Origin: Symsagittifera roscoffensis
Lineage: Eukaryota; Xenacoelomorpha; Acoela; Convolutidae
Assembly: GCF_963678635.1 (NCBI RefSeq)
Contig: NC_087071.1
Span: 25,770,378 to 25,834,377, forward strand
Direction of reading: 5' to 3'
Length of the DNA stretch: 64,000 bases
Part shown: one piece after another, positions 48,150-59,259 of the stretch
How positions within the stretch are numbered: the first letter of the stretch is position 1
Layout: the number at the start of each line of letters is the position of its first letter
The notes under the pieces: model-generated
Databases searched by the model: none
What the model saw: the letters and a program-made list of their open reading frames with translations, nothing else
What the model was told of the DNA's origin: nothing
Translations under genes and position numbers: made by a program

Positions 48150-49270
48150 GGCAGAGTGATCACGAACAACGAAGAAACAAATTAGAAGTGGACCAGAGTG
48201 AACCTTCGGTGGAAAGGTAGACAACCAAAGTCTCCCATTGGTCCAACCCCAAAAACTTATATCTCAAAACAAAACTCATTTCTCAAGCTGGGACTTGGTA
48301 ATTTAAAACTCCTCGAGTCAAAACTTAATTCCTTAGTTATTCTGGAGTTACTTGTTAATTTAGTTACCCAAATTCTAGAGTGTGCCGGTATGTGAGTACC
48401 CAATTTAAAATTCTTGAGTGTGTTTTATATTGTTATGTTGAGATAAGGTGAGTTTAGGTTGATTCATCTGAAATGGATCAAAGTTCCACTGTCTAATGGA
48501 AAGTAGCCAAACGGATTGTTCCGACCCTGTTTTTAACGGCGTTCGCGTGTTTTGGGTGTTTTGAGACCTAAGTATGGGGACGTTCTTGTTTTCTAGAGTG
48601 GGGAGGGGGGTATTTTGGTATTGGTATTTAAGCCGTAACAAAGATTTTAGTCTCATGTCGCAAGTGAACCGAATTGGCTCCGACCGTTCGAGGTGGAAAA
48701 ACACAAGAGATAGTGTCCAATGGTTATAGGGCTTATTTTTCTTTAGCCTCATATGTGAATTAGGTAGACGACTGTTACATAGTGCTTTTATGGCGCTCCT
48801 GGGTGTTTTTACGACATCAAGACTACGGGATCAAACCCACTTGACACAGCTCCGGGCTACATGCCCATTCTAGAGTACTGGTGGTACGGTTCAGCGGGAA
48901 CATGCAAACCTTCCGGTTGTACCGTGATAGCTTTTTAAGAAAACTCGAGAAATCTTCCTGATACGCTCTCCGAACGAGACCTAGCTAACCGAGTAAGGGG
49001 GGGTAACTAGGGGGACAAAAAACGGGTAACAGACAAAAAGCCAAACAAAAAACCAAAAAAGAATAGAAACAGGAACAAAAAACCATAAAACACAAAAAAG
49101 ACAGTGGCTTTGACTCCCAGATTGGGTGGATCAAACCTTTATATTAATTGAAATTGTAAACCTATACTGTTTTCCAACAAGACCGATCGTTTCGATCAAC
49201 TCAGCAACTTTATACAGGTGCCCGAGTGTGGGGCGTTGCTAAAGGTTTTCAGATAGCTTGCAACTTCACC
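48150..49270. other. GC-richer anonymous stretch, possible old LTR
   Basis: Composition shifts from AT-rich to mixed at about 48,180. It includes a G run (GTGGGGAGGGGGG near 48,598). Related phrases occur twice at low similarity (for example GGCGTTCGCGTGTTTTGGGT near 48,538 and GGCGCTCCTGGGTGTTTTTA near 48,791), suggesting an old duplication. No protein domain was found and no partner LTR was identified. Confidence 0.3.
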
Positions 49271-49274
49271 GGAC

Positions 49275-49575
49275 GACTAGGAGACTTGACTGGAACAGGT
49301 GACAAGCCAAGTGGGAAAACGATTCTCAAGAAGGGGACCCGAGAAGTTATGGAAAGGTCAAAGAGACATCCAGCACGGACGAGAACAAACAGAGAAGGGC
49401 ACACAGAGGTGTTGTGTTTGGTCAGTCGACAGACCACTGGGAGAATTGACTGGAGCAGGTGACCAGCCAAGTGGGAAAGTGGTTCTGAAGAGAGGTTCTG
49501 GACACGCCAAAGAGACAACCTGCACGGAATCAAACAAACAGAGTAGGGCACAGAAGGCCGTTCTGTGTGGTCAAT
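49275..49575 (+). repeat. Two-copy tandem repeat, about 160 bp
   Basis: Two adjacent related blocks: TTGACTGGAACAGGTGACAA at 49,287 and TTGACTGGAGCAGGTGACCA at about 49,447, each followed by GCCAAGTGGGAAA, a GAAGAG/GAAGGGG motif, CAAAGAGACA, and CAAACAGAG/GTAGGGCACA. The second copy has lost about 15-20 bp. Such short tandem blocks are common in LTR U3 or leader regions, but this is not proven here. Confidence 0.8.
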
Positions 49576-50320
49576 CGGGTGTCGTTAAAATCCACATTAC
49601 ATTATAGGAGATAAGTAAAAAAATTGGATAAGCGGATACCCACTGTTTTGAGGATACGTTTTTACTTGAGCAGAGCTTGGAAACAAGTTCTACGGTTTTC
49701 TCTCAAGAAGCTTAGCACCCATCGCGCTTAAGGTAATTGTCGGCTTAAGAGGTTGGCGGTTGCAAATTATAAAAAGGGGGGAAACATTATTTGAACTATA
49801 ATGAATATCGTCGATTACAGTTACGTTAGTAGAACCAGAGTCTGTAAAGTTTCAACTCTAGACCCGGAACAAGAGTTGCAACGCAAGGATATCTAAATTT
49901 AAGATCGGATTAGGGTAGGTAACCTGATAGGATCGGGTGGGGGGATCGGAAATGATCAGTTTTTGAAACCCGAAAGGATAATACCCCATAAGATCGTAAG
50001 TAGGGGGAGGAAAATGCGTGACGATCAGGTACCAGACATTTTTTTTCAAAAGAACGACATTGGTCACCTTTGAATTTTAGGTAGGTTCATCTTTTTGTTT
50101 TTCAGAAATTTTATCGCTTAAATTTTTTTTGTTTTTAGAACTAATTTTATTGGTTTTTGAAGAACAGGTGATCACCAGACACTTGCTAGCAAGTCGCATT
50201 TTGACCTGATTTGGATTAGTAAAGGAGGTAATTATGAGGGGGCCATTAGGTAAAAATTTTGACCAGTAAGTTTGGGTTTTGGGGAATTTCCAACACTAGG
50301 ACTCAAGTGGTGGTACCAGG
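49576..50320. other. No gene recognised
   Basis: Mixed sequence between two tandem-repeat regions, with a T-rich stretch at about 50,080-50,160. No domain on either strand. Confidence 0.4.
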
Positions 50321-50324
50321 GATA

Positions 50325-51400
50325 GTGATCTAAGTGTCCCAACACCGAAGAAGAAGAGATCCGACTATCCCAACACTGGAAAGAAAAGGTCTGGGGACAG
50401 TACGAGGAGTCTAAATACTTGAGCAGGCAGCCTTGGGACAGTGCGGAGTGTCCCAAAACTTGAGTGGAAGGGTCTTGGTACAATGCAAAGTGTCCCAAAA
50501 CTTGAGTGGGTGGTCTTGGGACAGTGCGACGTGTCCCAACACTTGAGTGGGACGCCTTGGGACAGTATGGAGTGTCCCAACACTTGGGTGGGAGGTCTTG
50601 GGACAGTGTGGAGTGTCCCAACACTTGGGTGGAAAGGTCTTCGGACAGTACGAAGTGTCCCAACACTTGAGTGGGTGGTCTTGGGACAGTGCGACGTGTC
50701 CCAACACTTGAGTGGAAGGGTCTTGGGACAGTGCGAAGTGTCCCAACACTTGAGTGGAAGGGTCTTGGGACAGTGCGAAGTGTCCCAACACTTGAGTGGG
50801 AGGTCTTGGGACAGTGTGGAGTGTCCCAACCTATGAGTGGGTGGTCTTGGGACAGTGCTACGTGTACTAACACTTGAGTGGGAGGTCTTGGGACAGTACG
50901 AATTGTCCCAACACTTGAGTGGGTGGTCTTAGGACAGTGTGAAGTGTCCAACACTTGAGTATAAGGTCTTGGGACAGTACGAGCTGCCCCAACACTAGGT
51001 CTTGATGCAGTGTGAAGTTTCCCAACACTAGAGCGAAGGGTCTTGGGGCAGTGCGAAGTGTCCCAACACTTGATTATAAGGTCTTGGAACAGTACGAGGT
51101 GTCCCAACACTAGGTCTTGGGACAGTGTGAAGTGTCCCAACACTAGGGCGAAGGGTCTTGGGACAGTGTGAACTGTCCCAACACTTGAGTATAAGGTCTT
51201 GGGACGGTGCGAAGTGTCCCAACACTAGGTCTTGGGACAGTGCGAAGTGTCCCAACACTAGGACATAGGGTCGTAGGACAGTTTAAATTGTACCAACACT
51301 TGAACGAAAGGTCTTGGGACAGTGTGAAGCGTCCCAATACTACAACAAAGGGGTCTTAGGACAGGGCGAGATGTACCAATACTTGAGTAAAAAGCACCAG
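50325..51400 (-). repeat. Minisatellite with a hairpin in each unit, about 43-bp period
   Basis: About 25 units of GTCTTGGGACAGTGCGAAGT then GTCCCAACACTTGAGTGGAA. Each full unit contains TTGGGACA and, 8 bases later, TGTCCCAA, an exact reverse complement, giving an 8-bp stem with an 8-base loop. Loop bases vary (GTGCGAAG, GTGCGACG, GTGTGGAG, GTACGAAG) more than stem bases. Shorter units of about 30 bp lack the ACTTGAGT part (51,000-51,260). Several frames stay open over 300-900 bp on both strands because the unit lacks stops there; these are not genes. Confidence 0.93.
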
Positions 51401-51558
51401 GAACCTGTCAGAACAGAAAAAAAAAGCAGCTTAAGATTAAGACTCCAGGAAATTTTTTTTTATTATTAAGAGCCTTGGGAATACTTTTTAGATTTTAAAC
51501 TTCAGATTAGGACTTGTAAATATTAAAGTTGTAATTTAAAAAATTGTGAATAAAAATC

Positions 51559-53286
51559 ATGAGGCAAAGTAGGGTACCGATAGCAGATAAAAGAGTTCAA
51601 GAATCAAAGAAAAATCATTACTCGTCGCAACGAAGGACAACATTGTCGGATCCGAAAGTAGTAAAAAAGAACTTTTCAGTGAACATGGTCATTACAAGAA
51701 GCGCAAAAGAGCACAGGACGAAAGAAAGCGTCGTGGAAGGACCGACTGCACCCACTATAGAAATTGATCTTGAGACACCAGATCAAAGCGTTGACGAGGT
51801 GCAAAGGTAAACGACAGAATCAACACCAATGCCAAACGTAGAAGAACAAGAGAAGAAGACGATTGAGTTTTAACCTATCGATACTGTAGAAGACACAACG
51901 AGTAACACGCCGGAAGCAATAAAAGATAATTCTCAAGCAAAAAGAACATCGTTCACAGAGGGGATTGCAGCGATGGTCGGGATGAAACTAAGAGAGAAGG
52001 AGGAGGTGGTACAAACGACTGAGAAAAGCAAAACATTTGGAGCAGTTTCTGCAATAACAACAGAGGCCAAACATGACGACGAACAGGTCGAAAGTGGGGT
52101 TACAGGCAACCAAGAAAAAACAACTTCTCTTGAACTGGGCGACTTGATGGCAAAGTTGGAGCAAACGGTAAAAAAAACTGAAGTGCAGCGAAGAAGATCG
52201 ACAAATGCTGAAAAAACAGATACGATACAACAAAAACGAGAATCTGGACAACTGCTTCAACCTGGCAAGGGCAACAGAAGAAAAGTTACAACAGATGTCA
52301 GAAAAAGTGGAAGCTACCGACAAAGAGCGTGAGAGACATCAAAAAAGACATGCAGGAAATGAAACAATGGTACGAAACTGTAAACGAAAAGTTGTGGAAC
52401 CTAGAGACGAGAAAGGACACAATGAGCAGAGACAAAGCAGAAAGTTCATGTGCTATACAGTCCAAACTGGATGCTCTCTTAGGAAACTCTACAGCGCGAG
52501 AGAAGCTGGTAACGGATAGACCGCAAGGCACCAGAGTTTACTTCATAGAACCGCAAAGGAATAAACGGGAGTCCACACCGTTACCACGGATTGCAGCGAG
52601 CACCGGGGCAGGGGGGTCAAGACCATCATGAAGGTGGATCCTCAAACAACACGAATGAACCAGAGGTCTCGAGCACGAACACTAACGTAGCCCCTGACGC
52701 CATGACATGGGCAAGCACCTGGGAGATGACGAACAGGACACTGGAAGCGTTCGCGACCAGGAACACTGACTCGAGTGATAGAGGAGGTGGTAAATCCGGG
52801 AAGACCTTCAAAATACCAAAAGAGTTCAAAGATGACTCGGATGGCTGCATTGACAAATGGGTTGAAGTCATGAGACTACACTTAGAACAAGACAATTTGA
52901 ACGACGAGAGGCAGGCTTGCACAGCAATACTAACCGATCTAGAGGGGACAGCGTTGCAATGCGTAGTGGCGAAGAAGGAGGAGGAACGTGATACGGCGGA
53001 CAAGATATTCGAAGTACTGTTGAATCGGTTCGGATCAGGGATGAAGGGCCACCAAGCGATGATGAGATTTGAGAAAAGAAGACAGACGGACGACGAGTCA
53101 ATCGATAGGTTCCCGGATGATCTTGAGAGCCTGAGAAGAAAAAGTGATCCGGAGGAGTCGACAAGCCGGAGAAATTTCAGCATCGCTTCGAAGTTCATCG
53201 ACGGGGTAAAAATCGACGACTTCAGAACGATGTTGGCTACGTATTATACACTTTCGAAAGATAATTCACCAACCCTGAGTAGATGA
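51559..53286 (+). pseudogene. Ty3/gypsy-type Gag (capsid region), broken
   Basis: Structural protein that packages element RNA. The frame starting at 51,559 includes MVITRSAKEHRTK and has in-frame stops at about 51,808 and 51,871; it resumes at 51,973. Frame changes then lead through charged coiled-coil-like pieces (TEEKLQQMSEKVEATDKERE near 52,280; IKKDMQEMKQWYETVNEKLW near 52,335) to the longest piece, 52,591-53,286 (231 codons). That piece reads as a retrotransposon Gag core: FKIPKEFKDDSDGCIDKWVE, ACTAILTDLEGTALQCV, DKIFEVLLNRFG and a following RR-rich helix. The order of coiled coil then capsid core fits Ty3/gypsy Gags. At least two stops and three frame changes. The zinc knuckle follows directly. 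Confidence 0.75.
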
Positions 53287-53816
53287 GACAAAAGTCGAGA
53301 GATTACATGTTGATAAAACCAAAAAAGTATTCGTATTCGGATGGCAGGAATATGCAAGGGGGAGGCAAGCAGCAAAGGTCGTCATGGTACAAGCCGAGAG
53401 ATGATATGGATAAACGTAGGTCATGCACAAATCGCGGACCAGCGGATCACCATGTGGCGGATTGCACGACATACAAACAGGGCATGAAAAGTCTAGGATA
53501 CGCTCTGGATGAAGAAGACATGAGCCAAACGGAAGAACACGAGATTTATAGTGGCCTAATTATCAAAATAGGCGCAATGTGCTTCTTCTGTAACCAAGAG
53601 GGCCATTTTATGATGGACTCTCCGTTATTCTGGGACGCTGTGAACAATCAGAATCATCCCAAATATAAATTAGCGCTGGCTGCGGTGCAGAATACGAGAA
53701 ACAGAAAAACCGAAATCGAATTGAAGAACACAGAGGCAGTGAGCGGGGAATTACCACCAAAGACGGTGAAAGTGGTATCGCAAGTCAGTGACGCAAGTCT
53801 GTTCCATGTATCTTGA
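53283..53816 (+). pseudogene. Gag-Pol nucleocapsid region with degenerate zinc knuckle
   Basis: A basic stretch (KQQRSSWYKPRDDMDKRR), then CTNRGPADHHVADC (one candidate CCHC-like unit), and then CFFCNQEGHFMMDS, where the last zinc ligand, Cys in functional C-x2-C-x4-H-x4-C knuckles, is Ser. The remainder (YKLALAAVQNTRNRKTEIEL) leads to the protease. It overlaps the end of the capsid frame by four bases in a different frame. Role in an active element: RNA binding and packaging. Confidence 0.75.
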
Positions 53817-53819
53817 GAC

Positions 53820-54376
53820 GTGTCTGGGTATGTGCTAGACATAAGTGGAAAGAAGACTCAATTACGTGGGTTATTGGACACAGGAGCAGTATTGAGCGTC
53901 ATACCAATCGAAACATGGAACAGGATGGGCTTCGACAGAGATGAGTTGATAGACTCGAGAATATGGCTGTCGGCAGCAAACAAGAGGGCGCTGCGGGTAC
54001 TAGGCAGAACACCAATAATAGCCCTAAACTTGGGGGAACGCAATTTGCATGGATGAGCTTCTTCGTAGTGGAGAATCTAGATGAGTCTGACCAATTCATT
54101 TTAGGTAGAGACTTCATGAGAAATTTCGATGTTACGATAGATCTAAACAATGCGATGTTCAGGATTCGGAACCCGGAAAAGAAATACGTAATTAAACAGG
54201 TAAATTTGATAATGGCAAATGAGAACAAAGCACCGGTATTCTCGAGTAGGAGGGTAAGGCTGAAAGCGATCGAAGCTGCAATGGTAAGCTTGCGAATGAA
54301 AAATTATAATGAACTAAGCGACAACAAGCAGGTATGCATAGTCCCAAATCCAAATAGTCAAAAAGCTGCTATTTGA
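53820..54376 (+). pseudogene. Retroelement aspartic protease
   Basis: Cleaves the element polyprotein. The active-site strand reads LRGLLDTGAVLSVIP at about 53,870, with the DTG catalytic triad intact. A TGA at about 54,054 ends the first frame; the second part, from about 53,963 in another frame, contains FILGRDFMRNFDVTIDL at about 54,097, the usual closing ILG-x-DF block. Only one frame break separates the two halves. It is followed by RT. Confidence 0.82.
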
Positions 54377-54421
54377 GGAAGATCCTTCTCGATAACCAAG
54401 AGTGGCCTCTGCGTCAGTGTC

Positions 54422-55230
54422 TTGTTGAATACTCTTGACATATCCATCACGATCCAAAGGGGAAGAAAATTGGGATACGCGCTACCTGTAAAAACTCGAT
54501 ATGAAATGACTGAAAATGTAAACGAAAATGAAGTTCTTAATTTTCCTAATCACCGGGACAAGATTTGTATCTTGATAAGATTGAAGAAAATAAAATATTC
54601 ATCAGGTCTTGTAAAATCGCTTAAGTCAGAGTCAGACGATGGACTTTCGAGCTGTTCGAAATTTCCAGAAAGACCCACACTAGAGGAATTGGAAAGGGAT
54701 AAACCGGTTTTACCAGAAATAGAGCACTTGAGGGGCAAGATGACGAACGAACAGCTCGAAGCCATCAAGGACGTATTAAATCGGAACGAGGACGTTTTTT
54801 CGAAACATAAAGCAGACATCGGATGTTGTAACTTTGTGGAACACGAGATAGAGCTTGAGGAATCGGCGGTACCACACAGGGAGGGGGCGAGGCGTATCAC
54901 CCCTAACAAATCGGATGCATGTAGAAAGGAAATTGAAACCCTACTAGAGTATGATATGATAGAACCATCCAAGTCACCGTGGGCGTGTGGAGTAGTGATG
55001 GCTAAGAAGAAAGACGACCAACTAAGGTTTTGTTGTGACTTTCAATATCTGAACTCTGGGATAGGATGCCCTTTGGCCTTTGCAACGCCACGGCTACGTT
55101 TCAACGGTTGATGGCACACGCATTGACAAGTGTAACGAATAAATATGGCAACCTGGTGATGTGCTATGTGGACGACGTCGTAATAGTGACACCTACACCA
55201 GAGTACCACATCGAGTAACTTACCGCTTAC
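54422..55230 (+). pseudogene. Ty3/gypsy reverse transcriptase with an internal deletion
   Basis: The pre-RT region (54,422-54,950) contains NRNEDVFSKHKADIGCCNF. Then come MIEPSKSPWACGVVMAKKKD and LRFCCDFQYLN at about 54,955-55,055 (RT blocks 1-2). Sequence then jumps at about 55,060 to RMPFGLCNATATFQRLM (55,064-55,112), and LVMCYVDDVVIV with the YVDD catalytic motif at 55,165-55,176. The residues normally between, including motif A with the first catalytic Asp, are missing, a loss I estimate at 60-70 residues. A short CTTACCCG slippage repeat at about 55,220-55,247 follows. This RT cannot be active. Confidence 0.88.
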
Positions 55231-55325
55231 CCGCTTACCCGCTTACCACATGAAAAGAGCGGGTCTAAAATGCAAGCTATCAAAAGTGCGAGATACTCAA
55301 GGACTCAATTAAGTACCTGGGGAGG

Positions 55326-55981
55326 ATGGTGGATAAACCTGGCATCAGACCAGACCCAGACGCAGTAGAAGTTGTGCTGGCTTGGAAATCACCGAAAACG
55401 GAGCATCAACTGATGAGCTTCTTGGGTTTCGCGAATTATTACAGGGAATTTATTAAGGGCTATGCGGACAAATTGTACCCGATGCAACAGCTCATGAGGC
55501 ACAAGGGCAAGAAGTTCTTGTGGAACAACGCAGCGGAAGATTCATTCCAGAGGATAAAGAAGGAGTTGTGTGAAGCACCTGTGCTGGGTATGCCGACGGG
55601 AAAAGGGATGTACGTGCTGGATACGGATGCGTCAGTGGTAGCGATCTCGGGCATACTCCATCGCCCAAGGCAGAAATATTTGCGGTTGTCACCTTTGTTG
55701 AGAAATACAGGGCGTACCTAGGTAGCGAACCATTCAAGTTATGAGTCGACAATAGAGCACCAAGCTGATTGAAAACGTACTCAATGGATCAGAGCTATAT
55801 TGGGAGATGGATAGTTCGCTTGGATGGCTACAATATGATAATCGAACACAGAACAAGGGACAAATATCAAAATGCCGACCGTTTGAGTAAGAAGACGGAA
55901 TTCTACGAAAGGCAGGAACAAAGGGAAGCGGACAAACCGGAAATCAAAGATGGCTTCTCCTTTATGGACAAAGAAACATAA
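55326..55981 (+). pseudogene. Connection and RNase H region of the gypsy element
   Basis: The frame at 55,326-55,721 reads through SFLGFANYYREFIKGYADKL (the thumb/connection block of gypsy RTs) to GMYVLDTDASVVAISGIL, where DTDAS is the first RNase H catalytic block. A frame change leads to 55,769-55,981, with IIEHRTRDKYQNADRLSKK, the tail of RNase H (H-x-x-G-x-x-N-x-x-AD-x-LS in intact copies; the Gly is Asp here). About 20 residues in between are scrambled. Confidence 0.85.
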
Positions 55982-56880
55982 GAGAGCCTACCACTCACGA
56001 GATGGCTCGAAAAGTCAGGAAAACCAATAGAGGATCATCCCGAATTGCCAGAGCGGCCAGAGAGAACAATGTTGAAGAAAAACGGAGGGATGCCAATATT
56101 AGTAATGCTCAAGTAAAAAAAAAGTGAGGGAAACACTAAAGGCGGAAGGTTACGATCTCAAATAGGTGTAGACGGGAAGTGTGAAGATAGGTGAGGCAGC
56201 GTACAGCGAGGACTCGTTGAAAGGAAAGCAACTCGATGGCAAGGATGTCGTGCAAACACTAGTAGAGAAGATCCCGGAAGAGATACTAAGGCGAACCATG
56301 GTTCGGAAGAAGAAAGTGACATTTAACTAGGGGGCTGAACACCTTGGATTGGGTCAAGAGTCCGGGGAGTGGGCCACATCAGAAGAAGACGCTGAGGAAG
56401 AGAAATTGTCCGGGGAGTCCGATGAATGGGATGAAGACTCATAGAAGAGAAGCAATGAACGCAGAAGAGAAAATGAGGCACCGTGACAGGGACATACAAT
56501 TCCTCAGGAACATACAATTTGGATCAGCAAGAGGAGTGCAGAGTTGAAGAACTTGAGAAAATTGCAGTATCAAGGAAACAGTTCAGGGAGCTATCGCGCA
56601 ATTTAAATGTCAGAACAAACCTGATGCCCGATGATGACAAGAAAGTCTTGAGAAGGATAGTTTGCGTCAAACTGAAGGATGACATCTACAGTCCCGGAGA
56701 AATGAATGGTCAAATAATGGCATTGAAGGAACACGTCAAGGTGAGAAACAGGCTGTCAGATCTGATACGAGCTCAGAAGAATGACAAGATGACGAGCAAA
56801 CACTCCAAATGGATTCAGAGAGGAGTCAAGGAGAAAGGGGATCTGGAGGAAGACAGTTACAAAATCTTGAGCCAGTTCTT
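55982..56880 (+). pseudogene. Degenerate linker between RNase H and integrase
   Basis: A long, charged region without a clear domain, with Glu/Asp-rich reading near 56,340-56,440 (EWATSEEDAEEEKLSGESDE in one frame). The frame that will become integrase opens at about 56,483. The spacing is longer than usual for gypsy Pol, so this family may have an extended linker, or a foreign piece may be inserted. Confidence 0.5.
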
Positions 56881-57190
56881 CAAAAAGAGAAACGGTTTAC
56901 TCTATCACACATCTGATTGTGTGGTAGCCTGCAGAAGACAAGATGAGGAGAAAATACTACACAAGCTTAAACTCATCATACTACCACAAACAAACCAGAC
57001 AGAAGACTTATTCAGATCGCACGACCAGATGGGACATCAGGGGATAGACAAAGTACAACAAAGAATACTACACAGGTTTGAATGGCCAGGGTTGAGAAAG
57101 GCTTGCGAAAGGTGGGTGAACGCATACCTGGCGTGTTTACAAGTGAAAGACCCCAGAAAAATGAAGTTCCCACTCAAACTCGGAGTTTAA
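56483..57190 (+). pseudogene. Integrase zinc-binding N-terminal domain
   Basis: The last part of this 235-codon frame reads GLLYHTSDCVVACRRQDEEK, then HDQMGHQGIDKVQQRILHRF and WPGLRKACERWVNAYLACL. This is the HHCC module: H-x4-H is present, but the first Cys of the C-x2-C pair is Tyr (AYLAC). The upstream 120 residues are charged and unassigned. The frame ends with a TAA at 57,188, just before the catalytic core. Confidence 0.82.
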
Positions 57191-57194
57191 CGAA

Positions 57195-57971
57195 GTGGTG
57201 CAGATAGACCATCAGAAGATCTGCATGACAGACTCGGGATATAATCAAATACTGGTCATAAAAGACCACTTCACGAAGTTGGCAGAAGCGGTGCCATGTC
57301 AAACGGCCTCAGCGGAGGAGACTTGTGACCATTTGATAACACATTGGATATCACGATATGGTTGTCCCATGACATTTCAGTCGGACAACGGGAAAGCCTT
57401 CGTCGGGGACTTAACGAAAGAATTGATGAGGAGGTCGCACATTGCTCAACCACACTCAACCACTTACCATCCTCAGACGAGGGGACTAGTCGAGAGACAA
57501 AACAGAACGCTGGTGATCATGCTCAGGGTGTATTGCTCGAGATACATGACGGACTGGCATAAGTATCTGCCGCAAGTGGTAGGGGCATATAACATCACGC
57601 AACACTCGACAACAGAAATCAGTCCCTTCATGATGTTGACAGGCAGGGAAAGAGCGATGCCCCTAACATTCTTTTGCCCAGAATACAAAGGAAAAGAGAC
57701 GTCGCCTCAAGCTCATGTGAGGGAAGTGGTCAAGAGACAACAGGAGCTAACCGAGCTCTGCAGGGGGAATACGGCGCAAGCACAAATGAGGCAGCGGAAG
57801 AAGTACGATGAGAAGATACTTCAATCGAAACCGTATGCAGTGGGACAATATGTCTGGGTGTTCCAGAATATCATACCTCCAAAGGGAACGAATAAGGTAC
57901 TGAAGAAATGGCGAGGACCGTTCATGATAGCGGAGGTACCGCTTGAGTACAGGGCGTGCAGCGCACTATGA
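57195..57971 (+). pseudogene. Integrase catalytic core and C-terminal domain
   Basis: Inserts element cDNA into the host genome. The triad is intact: Asp in VQIDHQK (57,205), Asp in FQSDNGKAFVGD (about 57,380), and Glu in GLVERQNRTL (about 57,490), the last two with 35 residues between them. The C-terminal region includes YAVGQYVWVF and LKKWRGPFMI, the SH3-like GPF block. Immediately after GPFMIAEV the frame runs to a TGA at 57,969 while the true continuation, LSTGRAAHYENLKPH, lies one frame over from 57,943. This indicates a small indel near 57,930. Confidence 0.9.
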
Positions 57972-59259
57972 AAATCTGAAACCTCACGTCCCATCTCCAG
58001 AAGACTGGTGTGTGCCGCAGAACATGGAAGGACTTGAATACCTATTGGTAAAGCCAGCATGCGAAGTGAACAAGAAAGGCACCAGAGAGAAGAGTGATGG
58101 CGACGAAGGCGTGAGCATGGATGATAATGAGAAGATAGATGCAGACTCAGATACAGGGTCCTTTGCGGCAGAAGATTGGAATGATTCAGAGCAAAGTGAG
58201 GTGCCGAAATGGACGGAACCAGACTTGCCGAGGACATCAGAAACAAGGACTGACAATCGCAAGCGGACAGGCATGAGATACAACAGGTACGGGGATGAAT
58301 TCTTGATTGATAAAATACAACCTGATGAGAAGAGCGAAGAGATAGTGAAAGTGGACGAGTTGGTAGCCGATGACGAATGGCAAATCATCAACGACAGTGA
58401 ACACTACTTGCAGGAGGATTACTCGATACCTGAACGGGAAACAGATCTGGAGCAGAGTGAATTAGAAAGGAGAGAGAACACGAACCTGAAGATACTGGAA
58501 TGGATGCGTGATCTCAAGAACAAGGGAGATGAAGAGCAAAGTATCCAACATGTCGATGTCTCAGCAGAGAAACATGTCAAGACGAAAGACCCACTCTTCG
58601 GTTGGACAGCAATCGACAGGCCACTCGAGGTACCACCAGATAATTTAGACTCGGCATCATCGACAGGGACGTCGATGAATATATTTTTTGTCCGGGGAGT
58701 GGGGGTGGGACTTACCCACACGAAAAATTTGATGATAAAGAAGCTCAGGGAAGTGAGAGAGACCAACGGGCTGGAATTGGATCAGGAGGAGGCGGAGCCT
58801 ACCATAGGGCGAAATTTCAAGACAAATTTTGAAATACGCAATGAATATTCAGAGAACATCCTGATCACGGACAGCGACTTCATCTTGTCAAACAGGACAA
58901 GCGCGATCTGCATAACGGCAGATATGAGCTTCAAATCGGGACTGGAGGCCGATTTCACGAGAGAAAATCAGAACGTGGAGCTTTTATTTAGGCAGAGACC
59001 GGGGCTGGGAGGAATGGCTACGCTTCCTCCCTCAGTTTCACAAGTTTCGGGCAAATACCTGGGCTTCTTGGTAGCAAGGGTTAACGAAAGGAACACGAGA
59101 GACCCCGAACACGGGATGTTGGCACTAACGAGGCTGAGGGACTTCATGGTCGAAAGAGGGATAACGGAGGTCTCCATGCCAGCGTATGACCCAAACAGAG
59201 GCAAATTGAACCCTAGGGAATTATACGCCATCCTACTCGTGGTCTTTTGCAGAAACTGA
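57943..59259 (+). pseudogene. Pol C-terminal extension ending in a macro-like domain, copy 1
   Basis: A 438-codon open frame. It begins at a TTG, with a stop just upstream, so it is the out-of-frame continuation of Pol and not a separate gene. Residues 1-40 (STGRAAHYENLKPH) complete the integrase tail. Residues about 45-280 are acidic and low in predicted folds (WNDSEQSEVPKWTEPDLPRT). From about residue 290 I see a macro-domain pattern: ENILITDSDFIL, then SAICITADMSFKSGLEADF (compare the SADxxMGAGIA-x-F loop of TARG1/ALC1-like macro domains), GKYLGFLVARVNERNTRDPE, LTRLRDFMVERGITEVSMPA and YDPNRGKLNPRELYAIL. The Gly-rich ligand loop and the GCGLD loop are altered, so ADP-ribose binding is doubtful. 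A likely one-base insertion at the TTTT near 59,243 displaces the last strand (TEITVHLHKKYYLIIA). Followed by an LTR-like non-coding region. Confidence 0.65.

Noticed and set aside
50232-51340. Open frame of about 300 codons on the minus strand, Thr/Pro/Ser-rich
   Set aside because: It is the translation of the 43-bp minisatellite; other frames on both strands are open as well.
58968-59231. Minus-strand frame inside the macro-like region, present in all copies
   Set aside because: It is a shadow of the coding strand with no domain of its own.
57943-59259. Pol extension as an envelope-like third gene
   Set aside because: No signal peptide, transmembrane segment or furin-like site; the frame begins at TTG as a continuation of Pol and its end looks macro-like.
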